Shown one piece after another: positions 40,120 through 50,091 of a stretch of DNA of 64,000 nucleotides (position 1 is the first letter of the stretch; the number at the start of each line of letters is the position of its first letter). The position numbers were made by a program, and so were the translations under genes. The stretch lies in the NCBI GenBank assembly GCA_025458165.1, contig JALOTB010000006.1, positions 1 through 64,000 on the forward strand, given 5' to 3'. Under the pieces are notes generated by a model. The model was not told where the DNA came from. It worked only from the letters and a program-made list of their open reading frames with translations, and made no database searches. Source of the stretch: Chromatiaceae bacterium (GTDB taxonomy: Bacteria; Pseudomonadota; Gammaproteobacteria; Chromatiales; Chromatiaceae).

Positions 40120-41142
40120 ATGGGCATGGCGACCACCAACGAGCCCGAGGACGGGGCCAATGACGTGGGCGAGGAGTTGGGCCTGCTGCGGGCCGACGCC
40201 CTCGACGACGAGGAGGTCGACGTCTCGCAGGGGGGGCCCGATACGGACGGCTTCGCGGACGACGACGGGGCTCCCGTGATGGAGCCGAGTCGCATGGCCG
40301 CCGACGATGGGGACTTCGACGCCACCCGCCTGTATCTCAACGAGATAGGCGCCTCCAAGCTCCTGACTGCGGAGGAGGAGGTGCACTACGCCCGCCTTGC
40401 CCAGCGCGGCGACAACGCGGCGCGCCAGCGCATGATCGTGAGCAATCTGCGCTTGGTGGTAAAGATCGCCCGCCGGTACCTCAACCGCGGGCTGCCCCTG
40501 CTCGACCTGATCGAGGAGGGCAACCTCGGACTGATCCGCGCGGTCGAGAAATTCGATCCCGAACGGGGCTTCCGCTTCTCGACCTATGCGACCTGGTGGA
40601 TCCGTCAGACCATCGAGCGGGCGATCATGAACCAGACCCGCACGGTCCGGCTGCCGATCCACGTCGTCAAGGAGATCAACGTCTACCTCAAGGCCGCGCG
40701 GGGTCTTGCCCAGCGTCTCGATCACGAGCCGACTAGCGAGGACATCGCCGGTCTCCTCGATCGCCCGATCGTCGAGGTCAAGCGCATGCTGGGGCTCAAC
40801 GAGCACATCGCCTCGGTCGACACCCCCTTCGGGAAGGACGCCGACAAGCCGCTGGTCGACATGCTCCAGGACGAGACGGCGGACGATCCCGCCGACAGGA
40901 TCCAAGACGCCGACATCCAGGCCAACCTCGACCACTGGCTCGGCAAGCTTAACGACAAGCAACGCGAGGTGGTCGAGCGCCGCTTCGGAATCCACGGCTA
41001 CGAGCACTCGACCCTCGAGCGGGTCGCCCAGGAGTTGGGCGTCACGCGCGAGCGTGTCCGCCAGATCCAGATGGATGCCCTGCGCCGCCTGCGCGACATC
41101 CTGGAGAAGGAGGGCTTCTCCGTGGATGCCTTCTTTAAGTGA
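40120..41142 (+). CDS. rpoS: RNA polymerase sigma factor RpoS
   Basis: Stationary-phase/general stress sigma factor, 340 residues. An acidic N-terminal extension of about 65 residues precedes region 1.2 ([20 protein letters not shown]). Region 2 has [27 protein letters not shown] and [17 protein letters not shown]. Regions 3 and 4 follow ([39 protein letters not shown]). It ends early after [15 protein letters not shown], as RpoS proteins do. GAGGAG lies just before the ATG; promoters within nlpD are usual. Confidence 0.95.
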   Translation: MGMATTNEPEDGANDVGEELGLLRADALDDEEVDVSQGGPDTDGFADDDGAPVMEPSRMAADDGDFDATRLYLNEIGASKLLTAEEEVHYARLAQRGDNAARQRMIVSNLRLVVKIARRYLNRGLPLLDLIEEGNLGLIRAVEKFDPERGFRFSTYATWWIRQTIERAIMNQTRTVRLPIHVVKEINVYLKAARGLAQRLDHEPTSEDIAGLLDRPIVEVKRMLGLNEHIASVDTPFGKDADKPLVDMLQDETADDPADRIQDADIQANLDHWLGKLNDKQREVVERRFGIHGYEHSTLERVAQELGVTRERVRQIQMDALRRLRDILEKEGFSVDAFFK

Positions 41143-41475
41143 GTGCCGGACGCGCTGATTTCTCGATCCTTTCATTCCAGCCCCGGGTAATTCCTGACTA
41201 GGCCAGTCGGATGTCACGGGGATGGGAAATAACCCCGGCGAGCCCTTTCTCGGCGCTCGTTGCAGATGCCGCTTCAGCCACTGGACTTGACGCAAGTCAA
41301 TAAATAGTGTGGCAGCTCGCGTGGCCGACCTGCCGCAAGGCGCTGTCAACCTTGACTTTCGAGCGCGATTCCAGTCAGATTGGCGGCGCTGTGCCGAAGG
41401 AATCTAGGGCGTGATACAAGGGGCCGGATGGCCCCGTCGTTTCTTGTGATTCCCAGTCATCCTTGGGGAGGGTTT
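41143..41475. other. 333-bp control region upstream of ccoN
   Basis: No gene visible. It contains the FNR box at 41287-41300 and a sigma-70-like TTGACT (41352-41357) with a weak -10 (TCAGAT, 41375-41380) 17 bp downstream. An imperfect GC-rich hairpin set near 41180-41260 may end the rpoS transcript. Confidence 0.55.
41287..41300. promoter_or_regulatory. FNR/ANR box upstream of ccoN
   Basis: TTGACGCAAGTCAA: perfect dyad TTGAC-N4-GTCAA, close to the consensus TTGAT-N4-ATCAA. It lies 176 bp before the ccoN ATG. An FNR-type regulator is encoded at 28287-29078. If it is class II, transcription would start near 41335, but no clear -10 is found there. Confidence 0.75.
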
Positions 41476-42909
41476 ATGGAAGCTGGACTTGAACAGAAGT
41501 ACAACTTTGATGTTGTACGCTGGTTCACCATCATGGCGGTGGTCTATCTCGTGGTAGGCGCATTCGTCGGGGTTTGGATCGCGTCAGAGCTCGCCTGGCC
41601 GTTCCTCAATTTCGACAGTCCCTATATCTCCTTCGGGCGGCTCCGTCCGGTTCATACCAACGCCGTGATCTTCGCCTTCGGCGGCTGCGTGCTTATGGCA
41701 ACCGCCTTCTATACGGTCCAGCGCACCTGCGGAGTAAGGCTGTGGAGCGACAAGCTGGCGTGGTTCGTGTTCTGGGGCTGGAACGCGATCATTGTCCTCG
41801 CCGTCATCACCCTGCCGCTGGGGTTCACCCAGGCCAAGGAGTACGCGGAGCTCGAATGGCCGATCGATATTCTGATCGCCGTCGTCTGGCTCGCCTTCAG
41901 CTTCAACTTCATGATGACCATCGCCAAACGGAAGACGTCGCACATCTACGTCTCGAATTGGTTCTTCCTTGGCATGATGGTAATGATCACCTACCTCCAC
42001 GTGGTCAATAGCCTGGCGATCCCGGTCGGCCTGTTCAAATCCTATTCGGTATTCTCTGGCGTGCAGGACGCGATGATTCAGTGGTGGTGGGGCCACAATG
42101 CGGTCGGCTTCTACCTCACGGCCGGGTTCCTGGGGATCATGTACTACTTCGTGCCTAAGCAGGCGAACCGCCCGATCTACTCCTATCGCCTGTCCGTCAT
42201 CCACTTCTGGGCATTGATGTTCGGCTACGTCTGGCTCGGCGCCCACCATCTTCAATACACCGCACTTCCTGACTGGGCTGGCTCGCTCGGCGCCGCCGTG
42301 TCGCTGGCGATGATCATTCCCTCCTGGGGCGGTGCCGTGAACGGCATGATGACCCTTTCCGGTGCCTGGGATAAGCTCCGCACCGATTACGTCCTGCGCT
42401 TCCTCATCATCGCCCTGGCGTTCTACGCCATGTCTACCTTCGAGGGGCCGGTGATGTCGCTCAAGACCGTCAACGCCCTCTCGCACTACACCGATTGGAC
42501 GGTCGGGCATGTGCATTCTGGCGCTTTGGGGTGGGTCGCCGGCATTTCGATCGGCGCCATCTACCACCTGATGACGCGGCTGTGGCATACCGAGATGTAC
42601 TCCGAGAAGCTGGTGAACTTCCACTTCTGGACCGCGACCATCGGTACCGTGATCTACATCGTTGCGATGTGGGTTTCCGGCATCATGCAGGGTCTGATGT
42701 GGCGCGCCTACGACGAATTCGGCACCTTGGCCTACACGTTCGTCGAGTCGGTGGATGCCATGCACCCCTATTACGCGATGCGAGCGATTGGCGGCATGAT
42801 CTTCCTTTTCGGGGCGATCGTGATGCTGTTCAACATCCTCATGACCGTGCGCAAGTCGGTCTCCGAGGGCAGCCTCAACAAGGCGCGCGCGCTGCCGGCG
42901 GCGGCCTGA
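41476..42909 (+). CDS. ccoN: cbb3-type cytochrome c oxidase subunit I
   Basis: Catalytic haem-copper subunit of the high-affinity terminal oxidase. 477 residues, about 12 TM helices. Haem and Cu ligands are visible in [44 protein letters not shown] and [15 protein letters not shown] at 41476 follows GGGGAGGG. First gene of ccoNOQP; oxygen control by FNR is likely. Confidence 0.97.
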   Translation: MEAGLEQKYNFDVVRWFTIMAVVYLVVGAFVGVWIASELAWPFLNFDSPYISFGRLRPVHTNAVIFAFGGCVLMATAFYTVQRTCGVRLWSDKLAWFVFWGWNAIIVLAVITLPLGFTQAKEYAELEWPIDILIAVVWLAFSFNFMMTIAKRKTSHIYVSNWFFLGMMVMITYLHVVNSLAIPVGLFKSYSVFSGVQDAMIQWWWGHNAVGFYLTAGFLGIMYYFVPKQANRPIYSYRLSVIHFWALMFGYVWLGAHHLQYTALPDWAGSLGAAVSLAMIIPSWGGAVNGMMTLSGAWDKLRTDYVLRFLIIALAFYAMSTFEGPVMSLKTVNALSHYTDWTVGHVHSGALGWVAGISIGAIYHLMTRLWHTEMYSEKLVNFHFWTATIGTVIYIVAMWVSGIMQGLMWRAYDEFGTLAYTFVESVDAMHPYYAMRAIGGMIFLFGAIVMLFNILMTVRKSVSEGSLNKARALPAAA

Positions 42910-42926
42910 TCAGGGGGTAAAGAGTC

Positions 42927-43676
42927 ATGGCTGAGCCGAAATCCAAGGTCAAGAGTTTCCAAGAGTGGATGGAGGTCCGAATCTGGGGCCTCGTCACGGT
43001 CACTGCCGTCGTTCTGTCGATTGGCGGACTGGTCGAGATCGTGCCGCTCTTCTATATGAAGAACACCTTCGAGCACAACAAGTACCCGGAGCTTATCTGG
43101 AATCACGATGCCCCGGGGTCGGTGCCGATCGTCTCGGTTGTCGATGGCAAGGAGCAATGGAATTGGAAGGCGGGTGACGGCGTCCGCCCCTACACCGCCC
43201 TAGAGCTCGCGGGGCGCGACATCTATCAGCGGGAGGGCTGTTACACCTGCCACTCCCAGATGATTCGCCCCTTCCGTGACGAGAAGGAGCGTTATGGACA
43301 TTACTCCTTGGCCTCGGAGTCGGCGTTTGACCACCCGTTCCAGTGGGGATCGAAACGGACCGGTCCGGATCTCGCTCGCGTCGGCGGCAAATACTCCGAT
43401 GAATGGCAGCGGGTGCATCTGCGCCGGCCGCAGTCGGTGGTGCCGGAGTCGGTGATGCCTGCCTATCCGTGGCTCGACAAGGCGCGGGTCGATGGCGGCA
43501 AGATCCAACGGCACATGAAGGGCCTGCAGGCGATTGGGGTGCCCTATGCCGACGGCGATATCGAGGCCGCGCCGAAGCTGGTGGAAGGCAAGACGGAGAT
43601 GGACGCCCTGGTGACTTATCTCCAGGTCCTCGGGACCATGGCGACGCTCGACGAGTCAAAGGTCTATCGTGAGTAG
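42927..43676 (+). CDS. ccoO: cbb3-type cytochrome c oxidase subunit II
   Basis: Membrane-anchored mono-haem cytochrome c that passes electrons to CcoN. 249 residues: N-terminal TM helix ([20 protein letters not shown]), haem site [13 protein letters not shown] and distal-Met region ([12 protein letters not shown]). 17 bp after ccoN; overlaps ccoQ by 8 bp. Confidence 0.97.
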   Translation: MAEPKSKVKSFQEWMEVRIWGLVTVTAVVLSIGGLVEIVPLFYMKNTFEHNKYPELIWNHDAPGSVPIVSVVDGKEQWNWKAGDGVRPYTALELAGRDIYQREGCYTCHSQMIRPFRDEKERYGHYSLASESAFDHPFQWGSKRTGPDLARVGGKYSDEWQRVHLRRPQSVVPESVMPAYPWLDKARVDGGKIQRHMKGLQAIGVPYADGDIEAAPKLVEGKTEMDALVTYLQVLGTMATLDESKVYRE

Positions 43677-43884
43677 CCTCGCCGAATACTTCCGTACGGA
43701 CTGGGGGGCGATGACGACGAACGACTGGATCGGGTTGGGCATCACCGTCGTCGTCTTCGTCCTCATGGTCGTGGCCTACTTCCAGGTTTTCCGTCCTAAG
43801 AATCGGGATAAGCTCGAGTCGAAACGCTACATCCCGTTCGAAGAGGACGACAGAGAGAGCGGAGAGAAACATGGCGGAGCATAA
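43669..43884 (+). CDS. ccoQ: cbb3 oxidase subunit CcoQ
   Basis: Small assembly/stability subunit of cbb3 oxidase, 71 residues from GTG 43669. One TM helix ([22 protein letters not shown]) followed by a charged tail ([20 protein letters not shown]), the standard CcoQ pattern with FRP after the helix. Overlaps both neighbours (8 bp with ccoO, 14 bp with ccoP). Confidence 0.92.
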   Translation: MSSLAEYFRTDWGAMTTNDWIGLGITVVVFVLMVVAYFQVFRPKNRDKLESKRYIPFEEDDRESGEKHGGA

Positions 43885-44755
43885 CCCTTTCCCGGGTGAG
43901 AACAATACGGGGCACATCTGGGACGACAATCTGCGCGAGCTCAACAACCCGGCGCCACGCTGGTGGATGATCGGCTTCTGGGCCTCGGTGCTGTGGTGGG
44001 TGGGGTACGCGGTCCTCTACCCGATGTGGCCGATCGGCCAGGAGCCGACCCCCGGCATCCTCGGCTGGTCACAGATCCTGGAATACGAGCGGTCGCTCGC
44101 CCAGGTCACGGAGGTCCGCGCCCCGTTCGAGGAGCGCATCGCCGGGATGACTGCCGACCAGATCCTGGCCGACCCGGGCCTCACGCAATACACCCTGTCG
44201 TCGGCCAAGGTGCTTTTCGGAGACTACTGCTCGGCGTGCCACGGCAGCGGTGGCGCGGGCAATCCGGGCTTCCCGGTGCTCGCGGACGACGACTGGCTCT
44301 TCGGAGGAACGACAGCGAAGCTCGCCGAGTCCATCGCGAATGGCCGTAAAGGCGCCATGACCGCGCACAAGGGGATCCTGACGGACGCGGAGATCGACAC
44401 CCTGGCGCACTGGGTGGTCGAGCTCAGTGAGGGCCAGCCGGGGAGCGAGCAGGGCTGGGCCTTGTACCGGGGCAAGGGTTGCAACGCCTGCCATGGCGAG
44501 AAGGCCAACGGCATCCTCGCGCAGCTCCCGGATGGCAGCGTCGTGACGGTCGGTGCGGCGAATCTGGCAGACGGGATTTGGCGGTTCGAGCCGGGCGGCT
44601 TCGAGAGCGCCCGACATACGATCGCCTACGGGGTCAATCAGCCCGGCGTGGAGCAGACCCGTGATGCGGTGATGCCCGGCTTCGCAGGCCGACTGAGCGA
44701 GCAGGACATCAAGAAGCTGGTGGTCTATGTCCACGAGCTGGGCGGTGGCAAGTAA
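43871..44755 (+). CDS. ccoP: cbb3-type cytochrome c oxidase subunit III (di-haem)
   Basis: Di-haem membrane cytochrome c that accepts electrons from soluble cytochromes. 294 residues. The N-terminal segment HIWDDNLRELNNPAPRWW and one TM helix (GFWASVLWWVGYAVLYPMW) precede two cytochrome c domains with CSACHGSGG and CNACHGEKANG. Met-ligand regions are present (e.g. DAVMPGFAGRL). Confidence 0.97.
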   Translation: MAEHNPFPGENNTGHIWDDNLRELNNPAPRWWMIGFWASVLWWVGYAVLYPMWPIGQEPTPGILGWSQILEYERSLAQVTEVRAPFEERIAGMTADQILADPGLTQYTLSSAKVLFGDYCSACHGSGGAGNPGFPVLADDDWLFGGTTAKLAESIANGRKGAMTAHKGILTDAEIDTLAHWVVELSEGQPGSEQGWALYRGKGCNACHGEKANGILAQLPDGSVVTVGAANLADGIWRFEPGGFESARHTIAYGVNQPGVEQTRDAVMPGFAGRLSEQDIKKLVVYVHELGGGK

Positions 44756-44839
44756 GCCGCAGTCCTCAACGGCGGTAACCGAGGCCGGGGCGGCGCCACC
44801 ACGGCGCCCGGCCTTCCCGATGCAAGATCGGAGGAGCTC

Positions 44840-44974
44840 ATGAATCTCTTAACCTGGGACCTGGTCGCGTTGCTGTCGATCCTGATGGTCGTGTTGGCCA
44901 TCGTGATCATCGTGTTCCTTGGCTTCAAGGTCGTGAAGCTGATGAATCAGGATGCCGAGAAGCACAAGACCTAG
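44840..44974 (+). CDS. 44-residue single-TM protein downstream of ccoP
   Basis: A short gene with GAGGAG directly upstream of the ATG. It encodes MNLLTWDLVALLSILM followed by a hydrophobic helix (VVLAIVIIVFLGFKVV) and a charged tail KLMNQDAEKHKT. It lies between the ccoP stop and a strong terminator, so it is the last gene of the ccoNOQP transcript. Size and layout recall the DUF3149 type of tiny membrane proteins, but I cannot confirm that. It may be an accessory or assembly subunit of the oxidase; function unknown. Confidence 0.75.
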   Translation: MNLLTWDLVALLSILMVVLAIVIIVFLGFKVVKLMNQDAEKHKT

Positions 44975-45001
44975 CGGTAGCCGGGCCACGCCCGATCGGG
45001 T

Positions 45002-45029
45002 AAAGGGGGATCGCGTATCCCCCTTTTTT
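45002..45029 (+). terminator. Terminator of the ccoNOQP operon
   Basis: AAAGGGGGA/TCCCCCTTT (45002-45010, 45018-45026), 9-bp stem with 7-nt loop followed by a run of T. It is 28 bp after the small TM gene. Confidence 0.9.
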
Positions 45030-45172
45030 ATGCCGGCTTTTACTGGTGAATCATCTGGTTATGATTGCGATTGCGCAATGTTGAGGAGGCGGGCTCCGGA
45101 TAAACTACTTGTTTTGGAGCCTGCCTGACCGGCAGCCCCGAGGGTTTCGAACGTCTCTGGAGTAAGGTCAAG

Positions 45173-46609
45173 GTGAGCAACACACGAGTGGAAGGGCGGA
45201 CCAGGGCGGTGGACGAGCTCTACGACGAGTCGGTGCACTGGCACGTCAACACGGGCGGGGAGACCATCCACGCCAAGCGCCTGCCCGGCAAGTGGCGGTC
45301 AATCAAGTGGCTGGCGGCGGGGCTCTGGCTGGTGTTCTTCCTCGGTCCCTACCTGCGTTGGGAGGGACACCAGGCGGTGCTGTTCGATATCCCCAACCGC
45401 CAGTACCACATCTTCGCCGTCACCGTGCTGCCGCAGGACTTCTGGATGCTGTCGCTGCTGTTGCTCTTCTTCGCCATCCTGCTCGCCGTGGCCACCGCCC
45501 TCGTCGGGCGCGTCTGGTGCGGATTTTTCTGCTTCCAGACGGTGTGGACGGACGTCTTCACCTGGATCGAGGAGAAGCTCGAGGGGCAACCGCCGCAGCG
45601 GCGCAAGCTCGATAAGGCCCCCGTCGACCTGCGCAAGGCGGGGATCAAGGCCACCAAGCACCTCTTGTGGCTGATCATCGGCTTTGCGACCGGATTCAGC
45701 TTTGTTGCCTGGTTCGTCGACGCCCCTAGTCTCTGGCGGACCTTCTTTTTGGGCGAGGCCAACCTGGTGGTCTATGTCACCGTCGGCCTGTTTACGGTCG
45801 GCACCTATGTCCTTGCCGGCTGGCTGCGCGAGCAGACCTGTTTCTGGCTCTGCCCCTACGCACGCATCCAGGGGGTCATGCTCGACCGTACGACCGTCGT
45901 TCCTACCTACGACGTGACGCGGGGCGAGCCGAGGGGTCGCGTCAAAAAGGGCGAGGGTGCCGCGCAGCGCACGACCGGCGACTGCATCGACTGTGCCCAG
46001 TGTGTGGCCGTGTGCCCGACCGGGATCGACATCCGCAATGGCCAGCAGGAGGGCTGCATCACCTGCGCCCTCTGCATCGACGCCTGCGACGCGGTGATGG
46101 AAAAGGTGGGGCGGCCCAAGGGGCTCATCCGCTACGCCTCGCTCGATGAGCTGGAGGGTCGGCCGACCAAGCGGCTGTTGGCCCGCCCGCGCGTCTGGGT
46201 CTACTCGACAATCCTGCTGGCCGCCCTGTCGGGTATCATTTACGGCCTGTGGTCGCTCGATGCGATCGAGCTCAAGGTCCTACAGGAGCGCGCGCCGCTG
46301 TATGTCACCCTGAGCGACGGATCGATCCAGAACAAGTACACGCTCAAGGTCCTGAATAAGACCAACGACAACCTCTCCGTCCGGGTCAGCATCGCGGGAG
46401 GCCCGGCGAGCCTGCAGTTGGTCGGCGCCGAGGAGCCGATCCGAGCGGCGCATGGGACCGTGTCCCCCGCCACGGTGTTTGTCCGCATCCCGCGCAAGGA
46501 TCTCGAGTCCGATCGAGTGCCGCTCACCTTCCACGTGGAAGGCGTGCGCTCCACTGGGGAGGTCGTCACAACCAAGCGTCCAACCGTCTTCATGGGGCCT
46601 GCCCGCTAG
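45173..46609 (+). CDS. ccoG: cbb3 oxidase assembly ferredoxin-type protein CcoG (RdxA/FixG)
   Basis: Membrane-bound polyferredoxin needed in cbb3 biogenesis (copper reduction). 478 residues from GTG 45173. Five TM helices, the motif GRVWCGFFCFQTVWTD, REQTCFWLCPYARIQG, two 4Fe-4S sites (CIDCAQCVAVCPTGIDIR, GCITCALCIDACDAVM) and a C-terminal immunoglobulin-like periplasmic domain are all in order. First gene of the maturation set ccoGHIS. Confidence 0.96.
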   Translation: MSNTRVEGRTRAVDELYDESVHWHVNTGGETIHAKRLPGKWRSIKWLAAGLWLVFFLGPYLRWEGHQAVLFDIPNRQYHIFAVTVLPQDFWMLSLLLLFFAILLAVATALVGRVWCGFFCFQTVWTDVFTWIEEKLEGQPPQRRKLDKAPVDLRKAGIKATKHLLWLIIGFATGFSFVAWFVDAPSLWRTFFLGEANLVVYVTVGLFTVGTYVLAGWLREQTCFWLCPYARIQGVMLDRTTVVPTYDVTRGEPRGRVKKGEGAAQRTTGDCIDCAQCVAVCPTGIDIRNGQQEGCITCALCIDACDAVMEKVGRPKGLIRYASLDELEGRPTKRLLARPRVWVYSTILLAALSGIIYGLWSLDAIELKVLQERAPLYVTLSDGSIQNKYTLKVLNKTNDNLSVRVSIAGGPASLQLVGAEEPIRAAHGTVSPATVFVRIPRKDLESDRVPLTFHVEGVRSTGEVVTTKRPTVFMGPAR

Positions 46610-46610
46610 G

Positions 46611-46635
46611 GAAACGCTGATCAGATCAGCGTTTC
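46611..46635. repeat. Perfect 12-bp-arm inverted repeat between ccoG and ccoH
   Basis: GAAACGCTGATC-A-GATCAGCGTTTC starts two bases after the ccoG stop. There is no T-tract after it. A partial copy (TGATCAGCGTCTG) occurs at 46680-46692, before ccoH. It could be an RNA-stabilising or attenuating element, or a remnant of a small palindromic mobile element. Confidence 0.7.
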
Positions 46636-46745
46636 GCGCGGCACTGGGAGGTGCGGCTGATTCTGCCCAGGATGGCCAATGATCAGCGTCTGCCTAGGCG
46701 GGCGCCGTCAGACGGGGCGGCGCGAATTCGAGGTGATCAGAAACG

Positions 46746-47255
46746 ATGGATTCCAAAGAGTCAAACAAGAGCCTCCCTGCCTGGCGCAGCCCCTGGGTCA
46801 TGGGCTGGATCGGGCTGGTCGTCGCCGTGCTCGCGGTCAACGCGACCATGGTCTACTTCGCTGTCACCACCAATCCCGGGTTGGTGGTCGACACCTATTA
46901 CGACCGCGGTCAGGACTACGAGCGGACCCTGCTTACCAAGCTGTCGCGCGACCCGGGCTGGGAGATGAAGGCCGACATCCCCTCCGACATCCGGGCCGGG
47001 GAAAAGGCGGTCGTCCGCTTCTTCCTGGTCGACCGCGCCGGACAGCCGGTCACCCCGGAGAGCGTCGAGCTGTACGCCTATCGCCCGTCGGACAAGGCGC
47101 GAGACTTCTCCCAGCCGATGGTGGCGGAAGGCCGGGGCCGGTACGCCGCGGACGTGAGCTTTCCGTTGATTGGCGTGTGGGACACCCTAGTTGCCATCCG
47201 CGAGGGGGGCGAGGAGTACACGGTCGGCCAGCGCATCCACGTCCAGCGCCCGTGA
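46746..47255 (+). CDS. ccoH: cbb3 oxidase maturation protein CcoH (FixH)
   Basis: Membrane protein of cbb3 assembly, 169 residues. The cytoplasmic N-terminus SLPAWRSPWVMGWIG leads into a single TM helix (LVVAVLAVNATMVYFAV). The FixH feature TNPGLVVDTYYDRGQDYE and a periplasmic beta domain follow. It lies 136 bp after ccoG and 3 bp before ccoI. Confidence 0.92.
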   Translation: MDSKESNKSLPAWRSPWVMGWIGLVVAVLAVNATMVYFAVTTNPGLVVDTYYDRGQDYERTLLTKLSRDPGWEMKADIPSDIRAGEKAVVRFFLVDRAGQPVTPESVELYAYRPSDKARDFSQPMVAEGRGRYAADVSFPLIGVWDTLVAIREGGEEYTVGQRIHVQRP

Positions 47256-47258
47256 TTC

Positions 47259-49808
47259 GTGACCACCAGCGACCAGGCGCTCACTGAGTCGGCTCTCCCG
47301 ATACCGGCCCCGGCCGAGTCCGCGCGCGAGCGCTGCTATCACTGCGGGCTTGCGGTCGCCCCTAAGGCCCGCGTCGCGAGCCAGGTCGCGGGGGCGGAGC
47401 GTGCTTTCTGCTGCACCGGCTGCAAGTCGGTATGCGAGGCGATCCACGCTGCCGGGCTCGGGGGGTTCTACCAACGCACGCCTGAGGGGGAGGTCTTCGG
47501 CCCGCCGCCCGAGCCGCCCACGGATCTCGCGCTCTACGATCTCGACGAGGTGCAGCAGGAATACACCGGCGTCCAGGGGGACCAGCGTGAGATCAACCTG
47601 CTGGTCGAGGGCATTCACTGCGCCGCCTGCGTCTGGTTAATCGAAAACAGCCTGCAGGCCCTACCCGGGGTCGAGGAGGCGCGGGTCAACCTGAGCGGCC
47701 GCCGGCTCAAGCTGAGTTGGGACAATCGCCGGCTCAAGCTCTCGCAGGCACTGCACCGGCTCGGCGCCATCGGCTACGCCGCCGTCCCCTTCGATCCCGA
47801 GGCCGCCGAGGGCGCGCTCGCCCGGCACAACCGGGCCTTGCTCTATCGCATGGCCTTCGCCGGCTTCGCGATGATGAACCTGATGTGGATCTCCATCGCC
47901 CTCTATACGGGGGCCGATCAGGGGGAGTTCCGCAGCCTGTTTCATTGGTTGGGCTTCGCCATCGCCACGCCGACGATCCTCTACTCCGGATGGCCCTTCT
48001 ACCGCGGGGCCTGGATCGGGGTGCGCAACCGCAGGCTCAGCATGGATCTGCCGATCGCCATCGGCGCCTCGATCACCTATCTCTATTCCCTCTACGTGAC
48101 CGTCACCGAGACCAGGGTGAGCGACGTCTATTGGGACACCGTGGTCAACTTCCTCTTCGTGATCCTGGTCGGGCGGTTCGTGGAGTCGATCTCCAAGCGC
48201 CGCGCGGTCGCCGCCACCCAGCGTCTGCTGGACCTGCAGCCGCGCGTCGCCACAGTGCTCCGCGAGGGCGGGGAGGAGGTGGTGGCGATCCGAGCGGTCA
48301 AGCGCGGCGACACGGTCCTTGTCCGCCCGGGCGAGAAGGTCCCTGTGGATGGCCGCATCGTCTTCGGCGAGAGCAGCGTGGACGAGTCCATGTTGAGCGG
48401 CGAGGCGAGCCCCGTGCTCAAGCATCCTGGGCACTCGGTCTGCGCAGGTACCCTGAACGGGCCCGGTGCCCTGGAGATCGAGGTCGAGGGGCTGCTCAAG
48501 GACACCGCGCTCGGACGCATCATCGCCCTGGTGGAGGACGCCCAGGCGAGCAAGGCCCCGATCCAGAGCACCGCGGATCGCATCGTGCCCTGGTTCGTCG
48601 CCGCGACCCTCACCCTCGCGACCCTCACCTTTCTCTGGTGGATCCGTAGCGACTTCGAGATCGCACTGATGGCGGCCACTGCGGTGCTGATTATCACCTG
48701 CCCCTGCGCCTTCGGTATGGCTACCCCGATGGCGATTGCGGTCGCCTCCGGGCTGGCCGCCCGCGAAGGGATTTTGATCAAGACCGGGGCGGTCCTTGAG
48801 AGCCTTTCGTCGATCGATCACTTCGTCTTCGACAAGACCGGCACCCTGACCGAGGGGCGGCCCTCGGTCACGGCGGTGCACGCCTCGAGCAGCGCGTGGA
48901 CGACGACGGGCGGAAAGCCGATCTCGGACCCCGAGATCCGCGAGGCCCTAGCGGCCGTGGCCGCCCTCGAACGCTTCTCGGAGCACCCCGTGGCCGCCGC
49001 GGTCCTCGAACTCTGCGCACACCAGTCGATCGAGCCCGGCGGCGGCGGGGTCGAGGGGATCGAGGTGCGCCCGGGTCTCGGTATCCGGGGCCGCGTCAAT
49101 GGCCGCGAGGTCATCGCCGGGACCTCGACCTGGCTTGAGCGCAATGGGGTGGCCGCGGTTCCGGCGCTCGCCGACGCCAGTGCGGGGCACGAGGGCGTGG
49201 GGGCGAGCGTCCTGGCGGTCGCGGTGGACGGGCGCCAGGTCTTGGTGCTCGCAGTGGAGGACCGCCTGCGCCCGGAGGCGACCCAGGTGATCACCGATCT
49301 GAACGCACAAGGGATACGGGTAACCTTGCTCACCGGCGACCGGCGGGGCGCGGCCGAACGAATCGCCGACCGGCTCGGCGGGGTCGAGGTGATCGCGGAG
49401 GTCCTGCCGGAAGACAAGGAACGGATCGTTGCCGAGCTGCAGCGGGACGGCCGGCGCGTGGCCATGGTCGGCGATGGTGTCAATGACGCGCCGGCCCTGG
49501 TTCGCGCGGACGTGGGCATCGCCATGGGCAGCGGGACCGATGTCTCGATCGCAAGCGCCGACATCGTCCTCATGCGCAGCGATCTCGGCAAGGTGTCCCA
49601 GGCGGCGGCCCTCTCCCGGCGGACGCTGCGCACCATCCGCCAGAACATAAGGATCTCGATTACCTACAATACGATCATGGTGCCGCTCGCGATGGCCGCG
49701 CTGGTGACACCGCTGGTGGCGGCGGTCTCCATGCCGCTGTCGTCGCTTGCCGTGATCGGCAATTCCGCCCGCATCCGTACCCTGTTCCAGGGTGGGCGCG
49801 GCGCCTAA
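47259..49808 (+). CDS. ccoI: Copper-transporting P-type ATPase CcoI (FixI)
   Basis: Copper exporter that supplies the cbb3 oxidase. 849 residues from GTG 47259. An N-terminal Cys-rich segment ([21 protein letters not shown]) and a metal-binding domain ([15 protein letters not shown]) are followed by eight TM helices. Also present are the SGEASP actuator loop, the transport motif [11 protein letters not shown], the phosphorylation site [11 protein letters not shown] and the hinge [10 protein letters not shown]. Fits the CopA2/FixI subclass and its usual place in ccoGHIS. Confidence 0.96.
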   Translation: MTTSDQALTESALPIPAPAESARERCYHCGLAVAPKARVASQVAGAERAFCCTGCKSVCEAIHAAGLGGFYQRTPEGEVFGPPPEPPTDLALYDLDEVQQEYTGVQGDQREINLLVEGIHCAACVWLIENSLQALPGVEEARVNLSGRRLKLSWDNRRLKLSQALHRLGAIGYAAVPFDPEAAEGALARHNRALLYRMAFAGFAMMNLMWISIALYTGADQGEFRSLFHWLGFAIATPTILYSGWPFYRGAWIGVRNRRLSMDLPIAIGASITYLYSLYVTVTETRVSDVYWDTVVNFLFVILVGRFVESISKRRAVAATQRLLDLQPRVATVLREGGEEVVAIRAVKRGDTVLVRPGEKVPVDGRIVFGESSVDESMLSGEASPVLKHPGHSVCAGTLNGPGALEIEVEGLLKDTALGRIIALVEDAQASKAPIQSTADRIVPWFVAATLTLATLTFLWWIRSDFEIALMAATAVLIITCPCAFGMATPMAIAVASGLAAREGILIKTGAVLESLSSIDHFVFDKTGTLTEGRPSVTAVHASSSAWTTTGGKPISDPEIREALAAVAALERFSEHPVAAAVLELCAHQSIEPGGGGVEGIEVRPGLGIRGRVNGREVIAGTSTWLERNGVAAVPALADASAGHEGVGASVLAVAVDGRQVLVLAVEDRLRPEATQVITDLNAQGIRVTLLTGDRRGAAERIADRLGGVEVIAEVLPEDKERIVAELQRDGRRVAMVGDGVNDAPALVRADVGIAMGSGTDVSIASADIVLMRSDLGKVSQAAALSRRTLRTIRQNIRISITYNTIMVPLAMAALVTPLVAAVSMPLSSLAVIGNSARIRTLFQGGRGA

Positions 49809-49828
49809 ACCGGAGCGACCGCGCCGCA

Positions 49829-50080
49829 ATGGAAGTCATCTACTCACTCATCCCGGGTATGCTGCTGGTCGGCCTGGCCGCCTTGGCAGTGCTGTTTTGG
49901 GCCGCGCGCAGCGGCCAGTTCGAAGACCTCGATGGCGACGCCCAGCGCATCCTGATGGACGAGGAGCGACTCAAGGACCGCCGTCGCTTCCCAGATGCCG
50001 ACGAAGACACGGGGTTGGCGCAGCGGCCGGCGGCAGGGGATGGCCGCCGTCCGGAGGAGCGCCCCAAGCCGAAGGTGTGA
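49829..50080 (+). CDS. ccoS: cbb3 oxidase maturation protein CcoS
   Basis: Small protein needed for cofactor insertion in cbb3 oxidase, 83 residues. N-terminal TM helix (LIPGMLLVGLAALAVLFWAA) followed by RSGQFEDLDGDAQRILMDE, the CcoS signature, and a variable acidic/Pro tail. Last gene of the maturation set, convergent with the next gene. Confidence 0.94.
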   Translation: MEVIYSLIPGMLLVGLAALAVLFWAARSGQFEDLDGDAQRILMDEERLKDRRRFPDADEDTGLAQRPAAGDGRRPEERPKPKV

Positions 50081-50091
50081 GCATGCCGACG

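Noticed and set aside
39820..41349. A 509-residue minus-strand frame opposite nlpD and rpoS
   Set aside because: Antisense shadow; rpoS domains are complete on the plus strand.
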